A stretch of 64,000 nt of DNA from Acidimicrobiaceae bacterium (GCA_003155135.1 PMFN01000047.1:75953-139952); one strand, 5' to 3'. Shown: positions 34,810-47,082, numbered from the stretch's first letter. Translations and numbers: made by a program. Notes: a model not told the origin generated them from the sequence alone.

Positions 34810-35246
34810 GCGTCCAGGTCGCCACCCTCCCGGCCCAGCTCGCCGGCGTGGGCATCGACGCGGTCGATGTGGCCAGGTTCCGGGGTCTGCTCGCCCGTCG
34901 TGCCGGGTTGGCCGGGCGGCTGTTCACCGACGCCGAGCGGGCCGACGCCGCGGGAGGCGGGGACCCCGCCGAGCGGCTGGCGGCTCGCTTCGCCGCCAAG
35001 GAGGCGGCGATGAAGGCGCTCGGTACCGGCATCGGCGGCTTCTCCTTCCACGACGTCGAGGTCGTGCGCTCCCCGGGTGAGGGCGCCACCCGCGGCGCGC
35101 CGTCGCTGGTGCTGCGCGCCGGGGCGGCGGCGGTGGCCAGTTCGCGAGGGGTCGGGCGCCTGCACATCTCGATGACCCACACGTCGCACACCGCGATGGC
35201 GATCGTGGTGGCCGAGCACCTCGACGCCGGACGGGCCCACCCGTGA
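34806..35246 (+). CDS. acpS: Holo-[acyl-carrier-protein] synthase
   Basis: Transfers 4'-phosphopantetheine from CoA to acyl carrier protein. It has 146 aa. The magnesium-binding motifs GIDAVDVARF (first Asp) and RFAAKEAAMKALGTG (Glu) are present, and HISMTHTSHTAMAIVV ends the fold. It begins GTG, overlapping the glmS stop (GTGA). It is followed by the NAD(P)HX repair gene, a pairing seen in other actinobacteria. Confidence 0.95.
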   Translation: MSVQVATLPAQLAGVGIDAVDVARFRGLLARRAGLAGRLFTDAERADAAGGGDPAERLAARFAAKEAAMKALGTGIGGFSFHDVEVVRSPGEGATRGAPSLVLRAGAAAVASSRGVGRLHISMTHTSHTAMAIVVAEHLDAGRAHP

Positions 35247-35268
35247 GCGGGCGGTCATTGGAGTTCGC

Positions 35269-36730
35269 ATGCTGGCGGTCCTGACCACCGACGAGTTGCG
35301 TGCCGCCGATGCGCTCGCCCTCGAGCATTTCGACGAGTCGACACTGATCGGCCGGGCGGGGACGGCCGTGGCGAACGCCGCCGTCGAGATGCTGGGCGGC
35401 TCCTACGGGCGCCGTGTGGCGGTCATCTGCGGGAAGGGCAACAACGGCAACGACGGGAAGGTGGCCGGCGCTCGCTTGGCGAGGCGCGGGGCCAAGGTCG
35501 AGTACTTCGACCCGGCATCGACCCTGCCCGCACGACACTTCGACCTGCTGATCGATGCCGCCTACGGGACGGGGTTCCGGGGCCACTACGACGCGCCGAG
35601 CGCACCCGAGGGCACTCCGGTCCTCGCGGTCGACATCCCCTCGGGCGTGAACGGTGACTCCGGCGAGGCGGGCGGCGCGGTCCTCCATGCCGACGTCACC
35701 GTCACGTTCGCCGCCCTCAAGCCAGGCCTGCTGCAGGGCGACGGTGCCGAGCTCGCCGGGAGGGTCGTGCTCGTCGACATCGGCGTCGGCGTCAGCACCC
35801 GGCGTGCGGTCGTGGTCGAGGACGACGATGTCGCCCAGCGGCTCCCGGCGCGTGCTGTCCAGTCACACAAGTGGGCGAGTGCGGTGGCCGTCGTCGCCGG
35901 CTCCCCCGGCATGGAGGGTGCGGGCGCCCTCTCGTCGATGGGGGCGTCGCATGCCGGAGCGGGCATGGTCCGACTCGCCGTCCCGGGGTCGGCGATCGAA
36001 GAAGGCGGGATGCGCCCCGGGCCGTGGCCGCTCGAAGCTGTCCGCCTGGCGCTCGGCTCGGAGGGCTGGGCGGACGCCGTGCTCGAGATCCTCGGGCGCT
36101 GCAAGGCGCTCGTCGTCGGTCCCGGCCTTGGCCGGGAGCCAGGGACCCAGCGCGAGATCCGCCGACTCATCGCCGCGTCACCCGTGCCGGTCGTCGCCGA
36201 CGCCGACGCGCTCGCCGCGCTCGGCGACGCCGACGCCGCGAGATCGGTGATCGCCGGTGACGGCTCGGTGCACCGGCCGGTCGTGCTCACCCCCCATGAT
36301 GGCGAGTACCACGGCCTCATGGGCGAGGCGCCCGGGCCCGATCGCTTCGCTGCCGCCCGCCGCCTGGCAGCGGCCACCGGCGCGGTGGCCCTGGTGAAGG
36401 GGCCCCTCACCGCAGTGGGACTGCCGATGGCTGACGATGGCCTCGACGTGCTCCTGGCTCGGGCCGGCAGCACTCGGCTGGCGACCGCCGGCACCGGCGA
36501 CGTGCTGTCGGGGATCATCGGCGCGCTGCTCGCCCGAGGGGTCGAGGCACCCTGGGCGGCCGCACTCGGCGCCCACGTCCATGGGCGGGCGGCCGCGCTC
36601 GGCAACAGCGAGGGGCTGGTGGCGGGGGACCTCCCTCCGCTGGTAGCGCGCTGGCTCTCCCGCAGCAGTGACCCCGGCGAACCTGCCCCGGTCGATCGTC
36701 AGTATCTCGGGCAGCAGAACAGGAGCAACG

Positions 36731-36738
<8 letters not shown>
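35269..36738 (+). CDS. nnr: Bifunctional NAD(P)H-hydrate epimerase / ADP-dependent dehydratase
   Basis: Repairs hydrated NADH and NADPH. The N-terminal YjeF_N domain (about 1-200) epimerises R-NAD(P)HX and shows CGKGNNGNDGKVAGARLA and DAAYGTGFRG. The C-terminal ribokinase-like domain (about 205-489) dehydrates S-NAD(P)HX using ADP and shows GPGLGREPGTQ, LTPHDGEYHGLMG and TAGTGDVLSGIIG with catalytic D411. It has 489 aa, typical for the fusion. The last eight bases overlap the alr start. Confidence 0.95.
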
Positions 36739-37929
<1,191 letters not shown>

Positions 37930-37933
<4 letters not shown>

Positions 37934-38955
37934 GCGGGGACCGAGGAGCAACCGACCCCGCGGCGCGCCACGGGCTGGGTCGCCCGGCGATCCTGCTCGC
38001 CGCCGGTGCGGCCGCCACCGGCGTGGCGGCGACGGGCTACGCGCTCCAGCGAAGCCGGGCCGCGCGGTACCGGGTCGACGGCGAGGGCCTGATCGCCGCA
38101 GGCCTGTCGCTGCCTGACGACGTCGAGCACCATTTCACGACGGTGAGCGACGGCGGTCGCATCCACGCCGTCGAACGGGGACGGGGCCCGACCGTGGTAC
38201 TTGTGCACGGCATCACCTTGGGTGTGGCGGTCTGGGCCCACCAGCTCCGTCACCTGGCGCCCGGCCACCGGGTGATCGCCATCGGCCAGCGCGGCCACGG
38301 GCAGTCTCTGGCCGGCACGCAGGGCTACTCCCTCGAGCGCATGGCCGAGGACCTCGCTGAGCTCCTCGAGTCGCTCGAGGTGCGCGATGCCACGGTGGTC
38401 GGGCACTCCCTCGGTGGGATGGTCGCCCAACTGCTCGCCCTCCACCACTCCGATGTCATCGCCCGGCGGGTTTCATCCCTGGTGCTGGTGGCGACGTCGG
38501 CGACCGGTGCTCCTGCGGTGCCGGGCGCGCTCAGGGCCGCGGGGACCGCGCTCGCCACCAGGAGCCTTTCCATCTCGGCCGCGAAGGGGAAGGGCATCTA
38601 CCTCCAAGAGGACCTGGCGACCTGGTTGACGCGTCTTTCGTTCGGAGCCAAGCCCCAACCGGCCGACGTCGAGCTGACCCGTTCGATGATCGACGCCATG
38701 TCGCCCTCCGCCCTGGCCGAGATGCTGGGGCCACTCGTGGCATTCGACGTGCGCGCCGAGCTCGGGCGCATCCTCGTCCCCACGCAGGTGGTTGTCGGCA
38801 CCCGTGACGTCCTCACGCCCCCACGGCGCGCCCGCATCCTCGCCGATGGTCTGGCGGATGCACGGCTCACGCAGCTGGCCGGCTGCGGGCACATGGTCAT
38901 GCTCGAGCGGCCGAACGAGCTGGCCGACGCCATCGGGGCGGTGCGCGCCCGCTGA
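37930..38955 (+). CDS. Membrane-anchored alpha/beta hydrolase
   Basis: Alpha/beta-hydrolase-fold protein of unknown substrate, 341 aa from GTG 37930 (overlap GTGA with alr). The N-terminus has a hydrophobic segment (about 17-37, AILLAAGAAATGVAATGYAL), suggesting a membrane anchor or signal. The fold shows the oxyanion HGI motif, nucleophile elbow GHSLGG with S160, acid D293 (GTRDVL) and H321 (GCGHMV). The position after alr is common in actinobacteria, where such genes often sit between alr and the tsaE group. The substrate cannot be deduced. Confidence 0.85.
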
Positions 38956-38992
38956 GCACCCCCGGCCCATCGGGGTCCGAGTGGTCGACCAC

Positions 38993-38998
38993 TACGAT
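38993..38998 (+). promoter_or_regulatory. -10 box for a leaderless udg mRNA
   Basis: TACGAT ends exactly 6 nt before GTG 39005, with no SD between and no clear -35. It matches the leaderless arrangement seen at several other genes here. Confidence 0.5.
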
Positions 38999-39004
38999 CG
39001 GTCC

Positions 39005-39586
39005 GTGGTTGCGTCCCTGCCCGAGCAGCTGGCCGAGCTCGAAGCTGCGGCCTCGGTCTGCGTCCGCTGCCCCCTGTCGGAGGGTCGCACGCAGGTCGTC
39101 TTCGGGGTCGGGCGACCCGACGCCGACCTCTTGTTCGTGGGCGAGGGCCCGGGGCGAGAGGAGGACCTCGCCGGTGAGCCGTTCGTGGGTCGCTCCGGCA
39201 AGCTGCTCGACCGGCTGATGGCCGAGGAGATCGGCATCGACCGCAGCCAGTGCTACATCGCCAACGTGGTGAAGTGCCGGCCTCCCGACAATCGCGATCC
39301 CCGGCCCGAGGAGATCGCCTCGTGCCGCCCCTATCTCGACCGCCAGATCGCCCTCCTCCAACCGAGCGTGATCATCACCCTCGGGAACTTTGCCACCAGG
39401 CTGCTCCTCGAGACGGGGGACGGCATCAAGAAGCTGCGCGGCCATGTCTACCCCTACGGCTCGGCCCAGCTCGTGCCCACCTATCACCCGGCCGCCGCCC
39501 TCCGCTCGGGGGCGCCGGTGGTCGCCGAGATGCGCGCCGACTTCGTGCGGGCCAAGCGTCTCTTACCGGGGGCGGTCGGGCGGTGA
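39005..39586 (+). CDS. udg: Family-4 uracil-DNA glycosylase (Fe-S)
   Basis: Removes uracil from DNA. It has 193 aa from GTG 39005, chosen because it lies 6 nt after a TACGAT box; GTG 38981 is an in-frame alternative. The iron-sulfur ligands are C19, C22, C91 and C107, with the family spacing. Motif [18 protein letters not shown] and the C-terminal PTYHPAA are conserved. It overlaps tsaE by 4 nt. Confidence 0.93.
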   Translation: MVASLPEQLAELEAAASVCVRCPLSEGRTQVVFGVGRPDADLLFVGEGPGREEDLAGEPFVGRSGKLLDRLMAEEIGIDRSQCYIANVVKCRPPDNRDPRPEEIASCRPYLDRQIALLQPSVIITLGNFATRLLLETGDGIKKLRGHVYPYGSAQLVPTYHPAAALRSGAPVVAEMRADFVRAKRLLPGAVGR

Positions 39587-40140
39587 GCATCTCGCTCCTG
39601 CGCACCACCGACGGCCCGGCCTCGACGCAGGCCCTCGCTGGGCGGCTGGCACGCCTCGCCCGGCCCGGCGACGTGCTGCTCCTGATCGGCGGCCTCGGTG
39701 CGGGTAAGACGACGTTCGCACAGGGCTTCGCGGCGGCACTCGGCGTCACTGGTCCCGTGACGAGCCCCACGTTCACGCTCCTGCGCCAGTACGAGGTGAC
39801 GGGGGGCTCGGGCGTGCGCCAGCTCCTCCACGCCGACGTCTACCGGCTTGAGTCGCTGGCCGAGATCGAGGACCTGGGACTGGGGGAGCTGGTCGAGGAC
39901 ACGGCTGTGGCACTCGTCGAGTGGGGCGAGCGGGCCCGGCCGCTCTTCGGCTCGGGCTCCCTGCTCGTCGAGCTCTCGGCGGAGGACGCACCGAGCGATC
40001 CCGGCGATCCCGCGACCGGGAGCGAGGGTCACGACGAGCGCCGCACAGTGAGGATCACCGCCGTCGACGACGCGTGGGCCGGCCGTCTCGCCGAGCTCGG
40101 CGCCGAGGGCCCGGCCGTCGTGGTGGAGGCGGCACCGTGA
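39583..40140 (+). CDS. tsaE: tRNA t6A biosynthesis ATPase TsaE
   Basis: ATPase that drives the TsaB-TsaD complex making N6-threonylcarbamoyladenosine at A37 of ANN-decoding tRNAs. It has 185 aa from GTG 39583. The P-loop GGLGAGKTTF (K42), SPTFTLL, HADVYRL and VEWGER are all present. The C-terminal 60 residues are variable. It is first in a tsaE-tsaB-rimI-tsaD run in which every junction overlaps. Confidence 0.95.
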   Translation: MSISLLRTTDGPASTQALAGRLARLARPGDVLLLIGGLGAGKTTFAQGFAAALGVTGPVTSPTFTLLRQYEVTGGSGVRQLLHADVYRLESLAEIEDLGLGELVEDTAVALVEWGERARPLFGSGSLLVELSAEDAPSDPGDPATGSEGHDERRTVRITAVDDAWAGRLAELGAEGPAVVVEAAP

Positions 40141-40880
40141 TGCTCCTCGGCATCGAGACCGCCACCGAGCTCGTCGGCGTCGCCGTGGGCGACGCCGGGG
40201 GTGTGCGGGCCACGAGCACCGTCACGGGCCGCCGCCGTCACGTGGAGTCGCTCGCCCCGGCCATCAACCACGTCCTGTCGCAGGCCGGCGTGGCGATCGG
40301 CGAGCTCAATGCGGTCTGCGTGGATGTGGGGCCGGGGCTGTTCACCGGCTTGCGAGTCGGCGTGGCGACGGCGAAGGGGCTGGCGCAGGGCCTCGGCATC
40401 GGGGCGATCGGCGTGACCAGTCTCGAGACGCTGGCCCATGGCGCCCTCGACGGCGGCTGGCCGGGGAGCGTGCTCGCGGTCGTCGACGCCCGCCGCTCCG
40501 AGGTCTTCGTCGCCGCCTTCGGCCGCCTCGACCCCGTGGACGCTTCCTCGATGGTCGAGCTCGAAGCCCCCTGTCGCTTCGCGCCCGCAGAGCTCGCCCG
40601 CTTCATCGAGGCAGCGCCCTGGGGAGGGGGGGCCGACGTGCTCTGCGTCGGCGACGGCGCCCGCCGCTACGCCGCCGACCTCGCTGCGGTGAAGGGGGTC
40701 GTCGTCGCCGGCCCGACCATGGCCGCGCCCCAGCCAGCGTCACTGGTCACCCTCGCCGCTGCTCGGCTGGCCGCGGGTTCCCCGACCCTCGGTGCCGCCG
40801 ACATCCATCCCCTCTACCTGCGCGAGGCCGACGCCGTCGCCAACTTCGCCGAGCGCTCGGGAAGCCGTGCGTCGCCATGA
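40140..40880 (+). CDS. tsaB: tRNA t6A biosynthesis protein TsaB
   Basis: Inactive ASKHA-fold partner that dimerises with TsaD. It has 246 aa from ATG 40140 (TGATG with tsaE). MLLGIETATELVGVAVGD, DVGPGLFTGLRVGVATAKGL and VVDARRSEVFVAAF identify the family. It lacks the metal-binding histidines of TsaD, as expected. It overlaps rimI by 4 nt. Confidence 0.95.
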   Translation: MLLGIETATELVGVAVGDAGGVRATSTVTGRRRHVESLAPAINHVLSQAGVAIGELNAVCVDVGPGLFTGLRVGVATAKGLAQGLGIGAIGVTSLETLAHGALDGGWPGSVLAVVDARRSEVFVAAFGRLDPVDASSMVELEAPCRFAPAELARFIEAAPWGGGADVLCVGDGARRYAADLAAVKGVVVAGPTMAAPQPASLVTLAAARLAAGSPTLGAADIHPLYLREADAVANFAERSGSRASP

Positions 40881-41389
40881 TGACCCAGGAGTTCAAGCTG
40901 GTCCCCATGCACCGGCGCGACCTGCGCGCCGTCCTCGACATCGAGCGGCGCATCTTCCCCGAGCCGTGGAGCAAGGCGGTGTTCACCTCCGAGCTGGCGC
41001 TGCGACGCGGGCGTTCGTACCGCATGGCCAAGCAGAGCCACACCCTGGCCGGCTACATGGGGATGATGTTCGTAGAGGACGAGGCGCACGTGACCACCCT
41101 TGGCGTCGCGCCCGAGTTCCAGCGCCGCCGGGTGGCGACGATCCTGCTCCTCGACGGCGTGGCACGGGCGCTCGACAACGGCGCCCGGCACCTCTCGCTC
41201 GAGGTGGCCGCCAGCAACGAGCGGGCCCAGACGCTCTACCGACGCTTCGGCTTCGCCCCGGTCGGGGTGCGCAAGGGCTACTACCCGATCACCGGCGAGG
41301 ACGCTTTCGTGATGTGGGCCTACGACATCGACGGCCCCGCCTACGCCGAGCGCCTGGCATCGATCAGAGCCATGGTGGAGAAGCCATGA
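40877..41389 (+). CDS. rimI: Ribosomal-protein-alanine N-acetyltransferase RimI
   Basis: GNAT-fold acetyltransferase. In E. coli RimI acetylates S18; in actinobacteria the tsa-linked member has broader N-terminal alanine specificity. It has 170 aa. The acetyl-CoA loop is seen as GVAPEFQRRRVATILL, followed by EVAASNERAQTLYRRFGFAPVGVRKGYYP. Position between tsaB and tsaD with 4-nt overlaps on both sides supports the assignment. Confidence 0.93.
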   Translation: MMTQEFKLVPMHRRDLRAVLDIERRIFPEPWSKAVFTSELALRRGRSYRMAKQSHTLAGYMGMMFVEDEAHVTTLGVAPEFQRRRVATILLLDGVARALDNGARHLSLEVAASNERAQTLYRRFGFAPVGVRKGYYPITGEDAFVMWAYDIDGPAYAERLASIRAMVEKP

Positions 41390-42435
41390 CGGTCGCCGGC
41401 GCAGACGTCGCGGTGGCGGGCGCCCCGTTCGCCGCGCACCGGGTTCTCGGGATCGAGACATCGTGCGACGAGACCGCTGCCGCCGTGCTCCTCGACGGGC
41501 GCCACATCGCCTCGTCGGTGGTGTCGAGCCAGATCGACCTGCATGCCCGCTTCGGGGGCGTTGTGCCCGAGCTCGCCGGCCGCGCCCACGTGGACCTGCT
41601 GACCCCGGTGGTGGCCGAAGCCCTCGCCGAGGCGGACCTCACCGGCGCCGACATTGACGCGGTGGCGGTCACCTGGGGCCCCGGCCTCGTGGGCTCCCTG
41701 CTGGTGGGGGTGAGCGGGGCGAAGGCGCTCGCCATGGCCTGGGGGGTGCCCTTCGTCGGGGTGAACCACCTCGAGGCGCACCTCTTCGCATCGACCCTCG
41801 AGCAGCCCGACTTGGAGCCCCCGCTCGTCGTCTTGTTGGTCTCGGGAGGCCACACCTTCCTGGTCGAGCTTGAGGCACCCGGTCGCTACCGCCTGCTCGG
41901 CCAGACCATCGACGACGCCGCCGGTGAGGCCTTCGACAAGGTCGCCCGCTATCTCGGGCTCGGCTACCCGGGCGGCCCGGTCATCGACGCCATCTCCGCA
42001 GAGGGCGACCCAACGGCGTTCGCCTTCCCGAGGGCGCTTCCGGGTGCCACCTATGACTTCTCCTTCTCGGGGTTGAAGACGTCGGTGGTGCGCACCGTCG
42101 AGCGCCATCCCGAGGCGGCCACAGCGGACGTGGCCGCCTCCTTCCAGGAGGCCGTCGTCGACGTACTGGTGGCCAAGACCATGCGCGCCGCCGAACACGT
42201 CGGGGCGACCGGGGTCTGCCTGGCCGGGGGAGTGGCCGCCAACTCCCTGCTGCGGTCGAGGATCAGCGAGGCCGCCGCCTCCGCGGGGATCGCCGCCTAC
42301 CTGCCGAGCAGGGCCATGTGCACCGACAACGCGGCCATGGTGGCCGCGGCGGGCTGGTGGCGGCTGGCGCACGATGGACCGAGCCCGCTCTCGCTCGGGG
42401 CCGACCCCAACCTGTTCTTGGACCTCATCGCCTGA
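41386..42435 (+). CDS. tsaD: tRNA N6-adenosine threonylcarbamoyltransferase TsaD
   Basis: Transfers threonylcarbamoyl to A37 of tRNA. It has 349 aa from ATG 41386; a longer reading would be a shadow of rimI. The N-terminus VLGIETSCDETAAAVL, the metal-binding NHLEAHLFA (H-x3-H), VSGGHTFLVE, YPGGPVIDAIS and SFSGLKTSVVRTV are canonical. CLAGGVAANSLLR near the C-terminus completes the fold. The stop is followed by an unrelated SDR gene with its own promoter box. Confidence 0.97.
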   Translation: MTVAGADVAVAGAPFAAHRVLGIETSCDETAAAVLLDGRHIASSVVSSQIDLHARFGGVVPELAGRAHVDLLTPVVAEALAEADLTGADIDAVAVTWGPGLVGSLLVGVSGAKALAMAWGVPFVGVNHLEAHLFASTLEQPDLEPPLVVLLVSGGHTFLVELEAPGRYRLLGQTIDDAAGEAFDKVARYLGLGYPGGPVIDAISAEGDPTAFAFPRALPGATYDFSFSGLKTSVVRTVERHPEAATADVAASFQEAVVDVLVAKTMRAAEHVGATGVCLAGGVAANSLLRSRISEAAASAGIAAYLPSRAMCTDNAAMVAAAGWWRLAHDGPSPLSLGADPNLFLDLIA

Positions 42436-42481
42436 TCGACAGCCCGCGCCCCGGGTCGGGCGTGGCCGACGGCGGGCGCCC

Positions 42482-42487
42482 TACGAT
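42482..42487 (+). promoter_or_regulatory. -10 box for a leaderless SDR mRNA
   Basis: TACGAT ends 6 nt before ATG 42494, without an SD or clear -35. The hexamer and spacing equal those before udg at 38993-38998. Confidence 0.5.
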
Positions 42488-42493
42488 GCGGCT

Positions 42494-43309
42494 ATGCCGC
42501 TTCCGAGCCCTCATCCCGACCACACCTGCCTCGTCACCGGCGCCTCGTCGGGCATTGGGGTCCAGTTGGCCACCGAGCTCGCCTCGCGCCGGCTCGGTGT
42601 GACGCTGGTGGCGCGCCGGGCTGAGCGCCTGATCGAGCTCGCCGCCGACCTCGCCACCCGGTTCGGTGTGCGCGCCGAGGTGATCGTGGCCGACCTCGCC
42701 GAGGAGTCCTCGCGCACGGCCATTGTCACCGAGGTCGAAGGCCGCGGCCTCACCGTGGATCTGCTGGTCAACAACGCCGGGTTCTCGACGACCGGGCCCG
42801 TGGCGGGGGCGGTGCGCGACCGGGAGCTCGCCATGGTGCGCACCGACGTCGAAGCGGTCGTCGACCTGTGCACGCTGTTCGTCCCGGGCATGGTCGAGCG
42901 GGGCGCAGGCGCCGTGCTCAACGTCGCCTCGACGGCCGCCTTCCAGCCGCTGCCCGGCCAGGCCGGCTACGCCGCCTCGAAGGCGTTCGTGCTCTCCTAC
43001 ACCGAATCCCTCGGCGGCGAGCTGAAGGGGACCGGCGTGAGCGCGACCGCCCTGTGCCCCGGTCCAGTGCGCACCGAGTTCGCCGAGACGGCCGGGTTCG
43101 GCGCTTCGGAGGCGGAAATGGGCCTGCCCAAGGTCATGTGGGTGAGCGCCGAGGCCGTGGCCCGCGCCGGCATCGAAGGGGTCGAGAAGAACAAGGCGGT
43201 CGTGATCCCCGGCGCGGCCAACAGCGCGGGCGCGGTGCTCAGCCGTCTCACCCCGCACGGGCTGCTGGTGCCGCTGCTAGCCAAGAACCACCCGGCACTC
43301 AAGAGCTGA
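42494..43309 (+). CDS. Short-chain dehydrogenase/reductase
   Basis: Classical SDR, 271 aa. The nucleotide-binding motif is TGASSGIG near residue 15, with VARRAERL after beta-2 suggesting NADP preference. NNAG, the catalytic serine in NVASTAAF and the YAASK motif are present. The substrate cannot be told; fatty-acid or ketone reductases of the DltE/YqjQ type are plausible relatives. It ends 5 nt before pdxH. Confidence 0.88.
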   Translation: MPLPSPHPDHTCLVTGASSGIGVQLATELASRRLGVTLVARRAERLIELAADLATRFGVRAEVIVADLAEESSRTAIVTEVEGRGLTVDLLVNNAGFSTTGPVAGAVRDRELAMVRTDVEAVVDLCTLFVPGMVERGAGAVLNVASTAAFQPLPGQAGYAASKAFVLSYTESLGGELKGTGVSATALCPGPVRTEFAETAGFGASEAEMGLPKVMWVSAEAVARAGIEGVEKNKAVVIPGAANSAGAVLSRLTPHGLLVPLLAKNHPALKS

Positions 43310-43314
43310 GGACG

Positions 43315-43926
43315 GTGCCCGACCCGCTCGCGCCCTTCACCGAGGCGGACACCACCGAGGACCCCCTCGAGCTCTACGCCCGCTGGTACGCAGAGGCGTC
43401 AGCGGTGCTCGAAGAGCCCGAGGCCGTCGTGCTCGCCACGGCCACCCCCGGGGGACGTCCGTCGCTGCGGCTCGTGCTCCTCAAGGAATTCGGACCCCGA
43501 GGCTTCGTCTTCTACACGAACTACGAGGGCCGAAAGGGCCGCGAGCTGGCAGCAAACCCCTCTGCGGCGCTGCTCTCCTACTGGGAGCCTCTCGGCCGCC
43601 AGGTCCGGATCGAGGGACGGACCGAGCGGGTGAGCGCCGAGGAGTCCGACGCCTACTTCGCCTCCCGCTCGAGGGCGAGCCAGATCGGCGCGCATGCCTC
43701 GCACCAGAGCGAGGTCATCGCCGACCGCCGCACCCTCGACGACGCGGTGGCCTCGCTCACCGCCCAGTTCGAGGGCGGGCCCGTGCCGCGTCCGGCCACC
43801 TGGGGTGGTTTCGTGCTCGTGCCCGACAGCTTCGAGTTCTGGCAGCGCCGAGCGGACCGACTCCATGACCGCTTCTCCTACCGTCGCGCCGATGCCGGCT
43901 GGCACGTGGAGCGGCTCGCGCCCTGA
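43315..43926 (+). CDS. pdxH: Pyridoxamine 5'-phosphate oxidase
   Basis: FMN enzyme that oxidises pyridoxine or pyridoxamine phosphate to PLP. It has 203 aa from GTG 43315. The FMN and substrate motifs RLVLLKEFGPRGFVFYTNYE, GRKGRELAANPSAALLSYWE and the C-terminal GWHVERLAP (R-L-x-P end) match the family closely. It converges with the reverse-strand SDR; the stops are 12 bp apart. Confidence 0.96.
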   Translation: MPDPLAPFTEADTTEDPLELYARWYAEASAVLEEPEAVVLATATPGGRPSLRLVLLKEFGPRGFVFYTNYEGRKGRELAANPSAALLSYWEPLGRQVRIEGRTERVSAEESDAYFASRSRASQIGAHASHQSEVIADRRTLDDAVASLTAQFEGGPVPRPATWGGFVLVPDSFEFWQRRADRLHDRFSYRRADAGWHVERLAP

Positions 43927-43938
43927 GCACGGTCCCGA

Positions 43939-44850
43939 TCAGATTCCGCTGATGGCGGTCATGCCCCCGTCGACGATGAGGCTCGCCCCATTGATGAAGG
44001 CGGCCTCGTCGCAGAGGAGGAACCGGATCGACTTGGCGATGTCCTCTGGGTTCGCGAGCCGCCCGAGCGGCGTGCGGCCCTCGAGGCCCTCGCGCGCGCC
44101 GGGGAAGGCGAGCAGCGGGGCGAGCATGGGCGTGTCCACCGCCCCGGGGCACACCGCGTTCACCCGGATCCCGTCAGCCCCGAGCGTGTGGGCGGCCGAG
44201 CGGGTCAGGCCGAGCAACCCCGCCTTCGAGGCGGCGTACGCGGGGAGGTACGAGTGCCCGAAGAAGCCTTCGATCGACGAGATGTACACAATGGCCGACC
44301 CGTCCCCGGCGGCGACCAGGCTGGGATGGAGCGCCCGGGTCAACAGTGCGGCGGCGCGCAGGTTCACGTCGAGCACCGCGTCCCACGAGTCCTCGTCGAG
44401 CATCGTGACCGGCATGGCGCCGTCGACGCCCGCCCCGTGCACGAGGCCGCCGATACTGTCGAGCGCGGCCAAAGAGCGCGCCACCGCCGAGGAGAAGCTG
44501 TCGGAGACGGCGACGTCGATCCCGACGGCGACGGTCGCTACTCCGAAATCGTCCGCGCAGCGCCGAGCGGTCCGCCGGGCGCCGGGAAGGTCGCGGTCCC
44601 ACACGGCGACCGGGCGCCCCACCTCGGCCAGTGCGAGGCAGGTCGCCCGCCCGATGCCCGAGGCGCCCCCGGTGACCACCACCCCGGTGCGCGGGCGCCC
44701 CAGCTGGGCCCCCCCGGCGTGGCGGCGGGAGGGCCGTGGCGCCCGGCGGGCCTGTTTCTCGGCCGTCGAGGAGCGGGCGCCGGCGACCGGGGACTTCGGC
44801 CGTTTGGCCATCGGGGCGTCGCTGCCCGTCGTCTTCTTCGGACCTGGCAT
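43939..44850 (-). CDS. Short-chain dehydrogenase with basic N-terminal tail
   Basis: SDR fold, 303 aa, on the reverse strand. Residues 1 to about 54 are Lys/Arg/Pro/Ala-rich and not part of the fold; the Rossmann domain starts at VVVTGGASGIGRATCLALAE. The catalytic serine (YISSIEGF), the YAASKAGLLGL motif and the VNAVCPGAVDTPM loop follow. The start at 44850 has a GAGGGGG SD on its strand; ATG at 44811 (MAKRPK) is an alternative. The substrate is unknown. It is divergent from groES with about 110 bp to the CIRCE element. Confidence 0.85.
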   Translation of the reverse strand: MPGPKKTTGSDAPMAKRPKSPVAGARSSTAEKQARRAPRPSRRHAGGAQLGRPRTGVVVTGGASGIGRATCLALAEVGRPVAVWDRDLPGARRTARRCADDFGVATVAVGIDVAVSDSFSSAVARSLAALDSIGGLVHGAGVDGAMPVTMLDEDSWDAVLDVNLRAAALLTRALHPSLVAAGDGSAIVYISSIEGFFGHSYLPAYAASKAGLLGLTRSAAHTLGADGIRVNAVCPGAVDTPMLAPLLAFPGAREGLEGRTPLGRLANPEDIAKSIRFLLCDEAAFINGASLIVDGGMTAISGI

Positions 44851-44931
44851 GCTGTGACCCCCTCGCCGCGTCGGCCCGCGTCGGCCGCTGCCCGCTCAGG
44901 ATAGGCAACGTGCCTGCGTCGACAGACCCGG

Positions 44932-44960
44932 TTGCCTTCCGCCCCCAGGAACGCTATCGT
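44932..44960 (+). promoter_or_regulatory. groESL promoter
   Basis: TTGCCT (44932-44937) and TATCGT (44955-44960) are 17 nt apart. The -10 directly abuts, and shares one base with, the CIRCE operator. HrcA bound there would block RNA polymerase. Confidence 0.75.
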
Positions 44961-44986
44961 TGGCACTCGCAAGGTCAGAGTGCTAA
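44960..44986 (+). promoter_or_regulatory. CIRCE operator (HrcA-binding site)
   Basis: TTGGCACTC (44960-44968), nine spacer bases, then GAGTGCTAA (44978-44986). This matches the CIRCE consensus TTAGCACTC-N9-GAGTGCTAA with one mismatch. It lies at the transcription start and just before the groES SD, so groESL should be repressed by HrcA and induced by heat. The hrcA gene is not in this window. Confidence 0.93.
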
Positions 44987-45010
44987 TGAATGCCAAGGAG
45001 GCCCTTTCCG

Positions 45011-45304
45011 ATGAAGCTCCACCCGCTCGATGACCGGATCGTCGTCCGGCCCGGCGAGTCCGAGGAGACCACGGCGTCCGGCCTGGTCATCCCTGACACG
45101 GCCAAGGAGAAGCCCCAGCAGGGCGAAATCCTCGCCGTGGGCCCGGGTCGCCGTGCCGAGAACTCCGGTGACATCATCCCCCTCGACGTCGCCGTGGGCG
45201 ACACCGTCGTCTATTCGAAGTACGGCGGCACCGAGATCACCGTCGACGGGGAGGACCTCCTGATCCTCTCCGGGCGCGACGTGCTCGCCAAGCTGGACAA
45301 GTAG
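45011..45304 (+). CDS. groES: Co-chaperonin GroES
   Basis: Heptameric lid of the GroEL folding chamber. It has 97 aa from ATG 45011 with the SD AAGGAGG 9 nt upstream; an in-frame ATG at 44990 precedes the SD and is rejected. [20 protein letters not shown] (mobile loop region) and the C-terminal [17 protein letters not shown] are typical. It is followed by groEL after 97 nt. Confidence 0.98.
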   Translation: MKLHPLDDRIVVRPGESEETTASGLVIPDTAKEKPQQGEILAVGPGRRAENSGDIIPLDVAVGDTVVYSKYGGTEITVDGEDLLILSGRDVLAKLDK

Positions 45305-45359
45305 TTCCTCTCTGCAGTCGTGGGCGACGGGTCGGGTCCTGCCCGGCCCGTCGCCATGA

Positions 45360-47054
<1,695 letters not shown>

Positions 47055-47082
47055 TCAGTCGCCCCAAGCGACTCGAAATGCG

